From NCBI GenBank assembly GCA_013433145.1, contig CM024175.1:4944516-5008515 (forward strand): a stretch of 64,000 nt of DNA. Reading direction: 5' to 3'. Of the stretch, positions 55,507 to 64,000 are shown piece by piece (position 1 is the first letter of the stretch; the number at the start of each line of letters is the position of its first letter). A program made the position numbers and the translations under genes. The notes beneath the pieces are model-generated. The model was not told the origin of the DNA, did no database searches, and was given only the letters and a program-made list of their open reading frames with translations. The DNA comes from Ascaris suum (lineage: Eukaryota; Nematoda; Chromadorea; Rhabditida; Ascarididae).

Positions 55507-57739
55507 TGTTACGAGGTGCGATATTCATTTCTCAATGAAATCTTTAACGAAGTTTCAGATGAGAAATGTCTGAACGTGGTTGCTTCACGTTCGTCGTGTT
55601 GGCGGCGCTCTTCACGACCGCTTTGATTGCAATAGTGTTATTCGACTTCGTAAGACCGACCTCTCGTGCATCTACATACGATTTTCTTGCCCAAGAAGAC
55701 ATTCTAGCAAGGTATTAGTATGCAGTTATTTTTGCTTCATTTATGCTCCGAGATACCTTCAAAGTGGAAAGGAACTCACGTGCGAATGTGCAACAATTTT
55801 TAAATATGTGTTAAGGTCTTTTTTTGAATAGCTATCATATTGTACGAAATCATTTTTGATAATTAGATCTTTTAAAATCCTTCAAATAGCTGTCTTTTGC
55901 ATTATGATAGTCCAGTATAGTGCACTACGTAGTGTTTTGCAGTCACGATGATGAAGTTTAATTTTCAATGATTCACTTATTCACGGTACGACAGAACACA
56001 AATCTCAAAGAAAATTATTTGAAAGGGGGTTTTGACAGGATGAGTTTGCCTAAAAGTACTGAACTAAAACTGAAGCACATCTCCATTTAGAGCATGCTTT
56101 TCACATTCGAACATCATATCAATCCTCCCTTTCCTCCTGAGAGGGTAAGATATCCGCTCACGTAGAGAAATTTAAGCACTGAATTCGTCCTCTGACCCAT
56201 ACGTATCCGTTTTTCTCAATGACATGATGATGGCACGAGGATCGGTTCGCCGCTGTAAGATCATCACTAAATCAGCAGGAAGAGCGGTTCGGATAAGCGA
56301 GGCTCCAGCAAAATCTACAAATTTCCTCACAGATCACAGGCGTAGGAAAACTATTTCGCTGTGTGAAAAAATTGAACCCTTTCCGTAAAACCTCAGATTG
56401 TTACAGTAACATCTGCGAAGCGGTACTGAACTGTTGCAGGAAAAATACATTAGTAACTAAAAATAATTAAAAATACCCCAACCTTGGCCAAAGCAATCGT
56501 TCGTTGGTATGAACGACGTCACACTTTTCGTGGCAAACATTTAACGGCCACTATTTTAGGTATATGGCGAATGCATCAGGTTCCTTCTGTAGAATGTGAA
56601 ACTCGTAGAGAAGACAATGCAAAGGGCGATAAATTCTGAGGTCCTTAGTAAAAGTTTAAACACCTTTCAAAAAGGGATGCTAAAACCTAAGACTTGCAAT
56701 ACTAATGGAACATGAGCCAGTGTAGATGACAAGCAAAATAGTATTCGAAACATTTCCTGATAGGACACACTACCGATCGAATACATACAGAGCGACTATC
56801 CCCCGTACTGATTTTGATGTTCCGCTTGCAAAAAAATGCCTGCTTGTACTTCAGCGAACAGCCAACGAGGCTTCATGTACTTTTGCAATGGCAAACGTGG
56901 CACAGCACAATTAGACCTTTACACAATCAATGTGGACTGTTTTTATTTGGGTTTCGCAGACGTCCAGTTGTCTAAACAAGAAGTAAGTTCCGACACTATG
57001 CTCACGCTGAGAATAAAGCCCACCTCTACGGGCTCAGAAGGTCTCTCACATGAAACCATCTAATTTCGCGTAACCGGAAGTTTTCTCGAAAACTTTACAA
57101 ATCGATAAGGTTAGAGATGAACAACGCCATTGAACTCGTAACGTGATTACTTGCGTTATAGCGTTAGGCAATTTGCATGCAACGGAAGATCATATTGCAT
57201 TCTGTCCGTTTGTATTAGCGGTATTTCTATTTATGATTTATTGCAACATCTTTTTCAGTTGCACAAAAAAATTAATATCATTGTATTTCCTTTCACGCAA
57301 AACGCTCTTTAAGCCTACTATTTTATAGGGTCCCTGCTAGCTTCCAATCAAGTTAGAGTATCAACGTATCGCCGGACAACGACAGCTCATGGAAGTGCAT
57401 CAATCGCACTTCACTTTCACTCCAAAATGAAACCGTTGAAGTTCAACGGCTACAGCTTGCTGCATCAACGAAAGAGTTTTTGAATGCGTCTAAGAGGCGC
57501 ATGACTTCATATGAAGAATTCATTGGTTTCACCTTTGCAATTCATCATTTCACCATTTCATACTTTTGGAGAGAAATAAACCACACACACACAAACACAC
57601 ATCCAAGCAGACGCGCAATTGCAGGGGTGCACATACACACGAACGAACTCATACATAGGAAACACATGCGGACATATAAATGAGAACTGATTAATGTGCT
57701 GGTGTTTCTTTCTGTTTTAAAATTTATTTAATAATTTAA
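55507..57739. other. No supported gene
   Basis: Overlapping short ORFs at 56726-57063 have no recognisable content. Confidence 0.4.
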
Positions 57740-58008
57740 GGGAATTGTCTTGTCAAACGCCGTCCTATCAAGATAATCGACGTGGGATGGAATGAGGGGA
57801 AGAAACTTCAAGAGAAAATGATATTTAATTTGAGGATAGAAAAGCAAACGGAACTGAACGCCACTAATAAAGCACTCACCGGTAATCAACTTCTCGCCGA
57901 TATAGCACGTGGAATTGCTTATTTACGGTATCAACTCGTCAAAATGAACGAAAGCCTTCAAATACAACAACAGCTACCGTCGAACGATCGCAACAGGTCT
58001 CTTTAATG
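57740..58008 (+). CDS. Plus-strand terminal exon, unrecognised
   Basis: An open frame begins after TTTAAG (about 57739) and reads KRRPIKIIDVGWNEGKK, then TNKALTGNQLLADIARGIAY and LVKMNESLQIQQQL to TAA. Charged and helical, coding-like, about 88 codons. It might be the 3' end of a gene upstream or a single-exon gene. It lies 2.5 kb before GT11-C on the same strand, but its sequence does not suggest a fucosyltransferase anchor. Confidence 0.4.
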
Positions 58009-59259
58009 ATCTTCAATCTGTTCACAATACTCCTATGGCAGAAAACTGAATCGTTCTCATTCCTAATCCTTCGAACTTATCGTCGACCATAGCGTCTCCA
58101 TAAAACGACCTGCTGGGCATCTACTGTAGGCTAGTCGATGAAGTGAGCTGCAGATTGGCACTAGTCGAGATCTCTATTTTGATTCTCAACACGGGGGAAC
58201 TGTTTTATAATTCAGAGATGAATTTTGCATATATGTTAAAGGAGAAGAAAAAAGAGGCAAAGGGAAGGATTTCAAAGCTTCGACTACTTCTACAGCATTC
58301 TTCAAGTTCGGCCACCAGCCTACTTTACACTACGTTACACTACTTCTGCAGCACTACGTTTTGTTTATCAGGACCAGTCGAGAGCATAGAAGCTTTTTCT
58401 TTGTAGGTTATCTTTACAAGGCATTCCCAAAATTTACATATTTCTTGTGGGCCAATTTCTGTTCAGTCATCTATCACAAGTACGATAGGCTGTAACTTTC
58501 CGGATATCACTCGTCTGTTTATCATCGCCAAGGGCAGCATTATGGCTGTCCCGGAAGTTATGTAGCAGCAGTAGTCCGAATCTTCAATGATTAGATGTAT
58601 CACGGTGTGGTAGAGCGTTTGGGACTTTCATTTGAGATGTTTGACACTTTCAGTACTCAATTCAAAAATACACGATTGAAAAGGTTAGCAGGATAAGAAA
58701 GAAATGCCACATTATGCAACTTGCCATTGAGTGGGAAATTATTACAGTAAAGAAAACTGCAGTTTTTAATTTGTCCTCCTCGAAGTTTTTGTATGATTTT
58801 CAATGCATGGATTTGTTTACTTGGCCACGCAGCGTGTAATATTCGGCAAAGAATCCTAACATGGGCGTTTCAATGTGTTTTGGGAGCCCCCTTAATGAAG
58901 GAAGTTTAAGTGAAACAGAAAGGAGTTAAATAACCAAACTACACCAAAGTGTGCTTATTTCTTCTTGTCCTCCTCATCATCAGCAGAACATTGTTCTCAC
59001 CTTTGCAATGTGTTTAGTTGTCTTATAAATGACATTCTTGAGTAAGAGGTTTTGTTTTGAAGTGAGCGATAATATTGTTCTAATTATAAAATTTACTTAT
59101 GGTGTTTACGAAGACGTTGTTTCCTGATGAAATTTAGTGCAAGATTCGTATAAAGAGAAAATATTGGTACAACGAAGATGAACGCACTATAGCGTTGGGA
59201 TGGTGATGACGATAATGATGGTGAAGACACAGAGAGAGAGATAGATAGATAGAGCGAGT
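58009..59259. other. No supported gene
   Basis: Short ORFs only. Short GATA and GA repeats at about 59231-59255. Confidence 0.4.
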
Positions 59260-59275
59260 GAATGAATGCCATAGC

Positions 59276-59309
59276 CGTTTCGAGGGCTGCTTATATAGCC
59301 CTCGAAACG
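59276..59309. repeat. Perfect 13-bp inverted repeat with 8-base loop
   Basis: Arms CGTTTCGAGGGCT (59276-59288) and AGCCCTCGAAACG (59297-59309) around GCTTATAT. A weaker outer pairing (AATGAAT near 59261 with ATTCATT near 59323) extends the palindrome. Function unknown: a small MITE, a hairpin in an RNA, or a paired binding site. Confidence 0.85.
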
Positions 59310-60502
59310 TCATAGACATGTTCATTCATTTACAATCACGATCTGAAACAAATATCTTCTTTTCGCTGCACTTTGTCGTTACCGGAAACGGGGCGATTCA
59401 TCGGTTGAGATGAATATACTGATCTAGCGGCACCTGCTTGACGCCGGAAGTCGACCGATTCATCGTCGATGCTTTCTTCGCTTTCGCGACAATTCGCATA
59501 TAGATTAGTTGTTATCCTTCAATATGAGAAGAAATTTTCGAGAGGACTAGGCATTCTCATAACGCATCATCTCGGATTATCTTGAGGCATATTAGGTTCT
59601 TATGGGATGCACGCGTTTCCTTTTAAGCACAAATTGATTATAAAATTTTCTCTCGTAAAATGTGACGAGATGTTCCATATATTAACAGAACTCAGCAGCT
59701 CTTTATAACGAAAATGCTCCATTATGAGTCAACTTTTGCTCTCTTAGCATATTTATTCATTCACACTGATTTCTAATCATTATGATGAATTTTTATTATC
59801 CCATAGTATTAGCGTCTCTTCTGTGAGCAGATACAGTTTTCATTAAGAAAGTCTGTTCGAACATAACGAGCTACTTCATTAAGACCTCAGGCCATTATCA
59901 AGGCCTATCATTTTAAAAGGTTCGTAGCAATTGTAAGTGAAAATCTCTATTGTTTCCGCTGCCACGAAACTAAGCCTCTGACAAATGGCATCCAATGAAT
60001 TGAACTGAATTTAAGGCTTAATAGTACTCCCACCTCAATACTGAAGATTTTTAAACAGTGACCTTTAACGTTCACTAATACTGCAACATTTTTTTGTCAT
60101 TAGAATGAGCGCAGTTGCCTCTTCACCGCTGTTTCTCAGCTTTCATTTGGTTCTACGAAACTTATCGGTCGTTGTGAATTTGTGGCTGCACTGGGAAACA
60201 CCGATGAGGAAAACTTGACATGAGCTGGTGGAGGGGAGTGTTTCTCAAGCCATATTTTCTAGCTTTTAGTAATGTTGAACTCAGACTGCGTTACCTTGCG
60301 AACAGAGCCCAGTATAAAAGCTTCACATCTTCTGGGGTTTTTTCTCTTGTTCTATACATACACTAGAGCAGTGCACATTTATTTGGGCATAGATTTCCCA
60401 CTGAAGCTGATGCGCTAATTTCTCTAGTATTCTACGGAATATGTATTTCTTTCCTTCAATCAAAAAATAACATACATATCTAAACTTCGAAAATGATTTC
60501 AG

Positions 60503-60625
60503 GTCGCAAGAGGAGTCTACGAAGTATATTGCTTCGGACTATTTTGCTGTTCACGCAGGTGGGGGCCTCGGGAATATTCTTTTTGAATTCATCTCGGTTA
60601 TTGGCATAGCAAGATCTGTAGGCAG
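60503..60625 (+). CDS. GT11-C exon with GGLGN motif
   Basis: 123 nt, phase 1 to 2, between TGATTTCAG and GTGAGA. It reads SDYFAVHAGGGLGN then ILFEF. This is the only copy of the GGLGN exon in the window. The equivalent for gene A should lie just before base 1. Confidence 0.82.
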
Positions 60626-62724
60626 GTGAGAGGTGCATTTTTCTTCAACTCTTTTATCTGTCTCAGATGATAATTGTATCCTCCGTTAGCCTCATACTGA
60701 AATCCGATGTTTCTATGCCATAAAATCAGCATAAACTGATAGGTTTGCAATCGAATGCCCTTCTAAGATGCAATACTAGCCTTTCCAGGCCATATAAGGA
60801 GCACAGCAAGAGAAAGCTGAATAGTGCCGCAGGCAGATCGAACCTTGATCTCTTTTCATATGTTGCAGTTAAGACGTTTCTTCTAAAGAAAACGATCTGA
60901 TTTCATAGTCGGCGAGCAGTGAATATCTTTTCGGGTTTTTTTTTTTCTATGCGTTAGTCGGATAAGAAGCATAAAGTCCACGTTGGGTGTACACATACCT
61001 TCAATTGTTGCCAGTTCATATGAACTCATGCTGAACACAACCGGTATCATATCCGTCGCCATATTCGTTAATCCTCGTAATGATTTTGAGTTTAGTGCAA
61101 ATGAATGCAGTCGTTCCCACAAGGGATTTTGGTAGTATTTGAAAACTGCATAAAACACTAGGCAGGTTTTCAAGAACGATCCAGTGCGATGTGTATTCGC
61201 GCGATCTAGCACCGTTTATTATACGAGCTGAACGTAAAAATATCGAGAACGATGCAAAGTATCATCTCATATATTTCTGCTTTTACATAGTTTTCAGCGA
61301 TTTAATGCGGCCAAATTTTTTTCACCCACTTTCAGAGACTAGCGAATCGGTTTGTTGGAAATTCGACCCGTTGGTTGTCGAAAATGTAGTGTTTTGAAGT
61401 CTGCTAAACACTGGTAGCATTTTGAGGTGATGGAAACAGCTATGTGAATAGCTGTTTTCGTGCACTCGTCGATTTGGCTCTTTCTTTAATTTAGTCCTCT
61501 TACCAAATGCAGATTATTTGTTTTGATTTTCAATTAGTCAAGCAATCATTTCATTTATAAATACGTCAAAGCGCATAGAACCCATGAAAATGAAAAAAAA
61601 AACATTTTGAGCAGATATGCGAATGGCGATCCAAATCAATTAGTATCCGCGTTCGCAACGCAAAAAAAGGTTACAATTTGTTAAACTAGAAGTAAATAGA
61701 AACCCATTTTTAGCATGGATCATATCCTCAGGCAATTCAGATAATGCTTTCTGAGTTGGTTGACAGAAATACGAACGTCGCTGAGCTTCACGAAGAATTG
61801 CTGCGTTCTTTAGATTTGCGACAAAGTTTCTTCTGTATAGCGATCATCTTGCTTTGGCAACACAGTGGCTTGTAGAACCGACTATAGAAATTTACATGGC
61901 AATTTACTGTATAGATGGAACTGATTACTGATTGCTCTGCAATCTCATGTATTCGAAGATGTCTTTTTTCACTGACCGAATGCCTGAATCGCTGTTTTCG
62001 TCATTATGAAATTCATTCCACCGATACCCACTGATTTTCCAATGGTGTTCAAACTATGTTAATCTCGAAGTGCGGAAGATTAGATAAAGAGTGCTGACTG
62101 CCACTCTAGATCATGGTAGCCTTCCACCAATAGCACCATAGGTGCACACTTTTTTTGGATAGCCCTATGACGTGCTGTGTCCTATTTTCATAAAAATATC
62201 CCACTTTTTCCGAGATTTAGAAATGAATACATTCGATCGTTTTTAATTCCCGGAATTGCTCCCTATTTGCCACGTTTGCAAATGAATTAAACCGACAAAT
62301 AGATTTTTCGCATTTCTATGAAGTTTAGAGTGCGATTTCCCGCTTGGATTCAAACACTTACAGCTTTGGTATGCTATGGATTTAAATGAGAAGTAGATAT
62401 GAACTGATAGGTTGACTGATAAAAACTTTTTGCCAAATATTTATCAATGAATAACGCTTATATGAAACCTGTAAAATTACATAGTTTTAGTGTCATTTAT
62501 GATATTAGTGCAAACAAACTCACATATCGATTATGTTTTAATGTGTTTTAGGCGGTTTATTGCTTAGAAAATCCATCATAGGAATCGATGAATTTATCCT
62601 ACGAAACGATATTTATAGGAAGCCCTACATCGATGCAACAAATTATGTCACAATCGGCAAGTTACACGATTTGAATTCCGTGTTCCCGAATATGGCCAAG
62701 TATTTTCTAATAAGATTTCCTAGC
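60503..62724 (+). CDS. GT11 fucosyltransferase-like gene C (first two catalytic exons; continues past window)
   Basis: Exon 60503-60625 (acceptor TTTCAG, donor GTGAGA) encodes HAGGGLGNILFEF and GIARSVG, the GT11 N-terminal GGLGN motif. Its phase-2 end joins exon 62619-62724 (acceptor TTTATAG, donor GTAAGT) to give RKPYIDATNYV and FPNMAKYF. The first exon enters at phase 1, so an upstream exon with the start codon and membrane anchor is expected; I could not identify it. Later exons must lie beyond base 64,000. Exon 2 and its flanks are a segmental copy of gene A. Confidence 0.8.
60883..61212 (-). CDS. Antisense ORF or exon in GT11-C first intron
   Basis: On the minus strand 109 open codons read LKTCLVFYAVFKYYQNPLW, LRGLTNMATDMIPVVFSM and SSYELATIE. 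GTATGT right after ATTGAAG (about 61000) is a good donor, so the exon may run from about 61150 to 61000, the rest being intron. Coding-like, with no family recognised. Confidence 0.32.
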   Translation of the reverse strand: MLDRANTHRTGSFLKTCLVFYAVFKYYQNPLWERLHSFALNSKSLRGLTNMATDMIPVVFSMSSYELATIEGMCTPNVDFMLLIRLTHRKKKTRKDIHCSPTMKSDRFL

Positions 62725-64000
62725 GTAAGTATCTCCTTATGTATTGCTCATTTTGTTGCATTTTTTTTAAGCTTTCATCAATCAACTGTGCAATTCCCTC
62801 GCCTGTGAAATGCATGCAGCGATTGTTGCCGAGAATATATAATTCGCGTAATCGTTGATCGCTGGAAACCAGGCTACACCTTGCTGAAAATACCAACTCT
62901 CCACACAAGAAAAGTAATATTGCCTTGTTTTGAATGGCTTCTACGACAACTTCATTTGCATATTCCATAGCACTTTTAAATGTATTTAACTGATCGAAAA
63001 CCTTTTCAATCAGACGATCAATGATCTGAGAGATGTATGATGCTGGATGTTTATACATGCAACTTTTCATTGTTAAATGAAGCTGACATATGTTCAATTA
63101 ACACGTGATGTAATGACAAGAAAAACGGGCACAATGAGATGATGGCGAGTTAGGTGTAGATATGAAATGTGCAAAAATATTCGTGTGCAATGAGATGATT
63201 TCAAAGGCTAATATCAAATGCAATTTCCTAGGAAAGAGAGCCGAATGATAGCAAGTGAGCGATTACTGGAGCAGCAGCCTTAATTTTAGACTGCTTTTGG
63301 TAAGCCGTTTCATGTAGATAGAGTTTCTCCATGAGAGTAGGAGGAGAAAGTTGCTATGCATAATCGCCTACATGTTCAGCTATAAGTGACACTATTAATT
63401 TGTCTGGTAACCAAATATTTGAAGAAATGTTACGAAATAAGAAATACCTGAATATTTGCTTATGAGACGTTTGCTTGGATGGAGCCCGAATGTCTTGCGG
63501 AATGGTGGTTTCATGAGTTGTCTTATACGTTTTCAACAGAGGTGAATATCTCTTGCATTAATGAGAACCATGTGTGAATTCAGCAACAGAATGAACCGGG
63601 TGAGAAAACGGGTCTGTAGGATTGTTCGGTAGCGCATTAAAAAGTCAGTCACAGTGCTCTTGACATTTTTGTTGAAAGGAACATAACATACAACGAAATA
63701 CTGGCGGTGTTTTTCGCTAGGTCTGTCACTGCCGGCGCCAGCGTAAATTCGCACGAGTGTAGATGCCTAAACCATGAATAACTGTTCCGAGTATCAGTAT
63801 AGTATTGCGCATTCATAGATAAGATTCGAGCAAGAAACTGAGGTGCAATAAATAGCTGTGTTAACAGATGCATTTAATTGCCGGGCGAAACGCAATTTCT
63901 GCGGAGCGATCAATTGGCGATGCCACAAAAATCGATCGCAGATTTATGAAGGGTTTCATAAATTAGAAGAACATTCGCAGAGAGCATACAAAAGCACCTT
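61609..64000 (+). repeat. Segmental duplication, copy 2
   Basis: Direct copy of 1-2491, beginning at GAGCAGATATGCG. The sequence just before 61609 shows where one boundary or the limit of comparison lies; the base before position 1 is not visible, so the real junction is unknown. It places gene C exon 2 in a duplicated block about 61.6 kb from gene A. Confidence 0.95.
62619..62724 (+). CDS. GT11-C exon 2
   Basis: 106 nt between TTTATAG and GTAAGT. It differs from the gene A exon at 7 positions, 5 of them changing amino acids (four residues: G to D, A to I, D to G, Q to L). Confidence 0.82.

Overview
The window looks like nuclear DNA from a nematode, most likely a clade V (strongylid or rhabditid) species. 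That placement is an inference. The evidence is short coding exons joined by introns with TTTCAG-type acceptors and GTAAGT-like donors, AT-rich non-coding DNA with long (AT)n tracts, and a multi-copy family of GT11 fucosyltransferase-like genes of the kind expanded in nematodes. Most simple ORFs here are chance or shadow frames. Real genes had to be read as exon chains.

Three GT11 (alpha-1,2-fucosyltransferase-like) genes lie on the plus strand. Gene A runs from about 1.1 to 10.4 kb: six in-frame exons with consistent phases and both hallmark motifs, its first exon lying before the window. Gene B runs from 17.9 to 20.9 kb: four 3' exons that match A exon for exon, with no recognisable 5' exons. 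Gene C runs from 60.5 kb to the window edge and has only its first two catalytic-domain exons. C sits on a segmental duplication: 61,609-64,000 repeats 1-2,491, so the array has a period of about 61.6 kb or less. Between A and B lies a decayed ABCF-type ATPase copy (14.7-17.0 kb).

From 41.0 to 49.0 kb is a complete-length but dead LTR retrotransposon (Ty3/Gypsy type) on the minus strand. It has two 340-bp LTRs about 95-96% identical, a hairpin-rich leader, gag with a CCHC knuckle, a DSG protease, RT with YIDN in place of YIDD, RNase H, integrase with a GPY/F end, and an extra 323-codon ORF that resembles an SGNH hydrolase without its catalytic residues. At 24.1-25.6 kb is an older, heavily decayed reverse transcriptase of Penelope-like type. 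A possible diverged relative of the LTR lies near 53.0-53.2 kb.

Several minus-strand ORFs or single exons sit inside introns of the GT11 genes (6.3, 8.9, 19.0 and 60.9 kb) or between them (17.5 kb). Other orphan exons of unrecognised genes are at 22.1, 26.8, 32.8, 36.7, 37.4-38.7, 49.3, 55.0-55.5 and 57.7 kb. Three long (AT)n arrays (2.8, 6.9 and 22.3 kb), one C-run and some pyrimidine tracts make up the simple repeats. Large parts of 10.4-14.6, 28.4-36.7, 38.9-41.0, 49.8-54.9 and 55.5-59.2 kb show nothing that can be supported.
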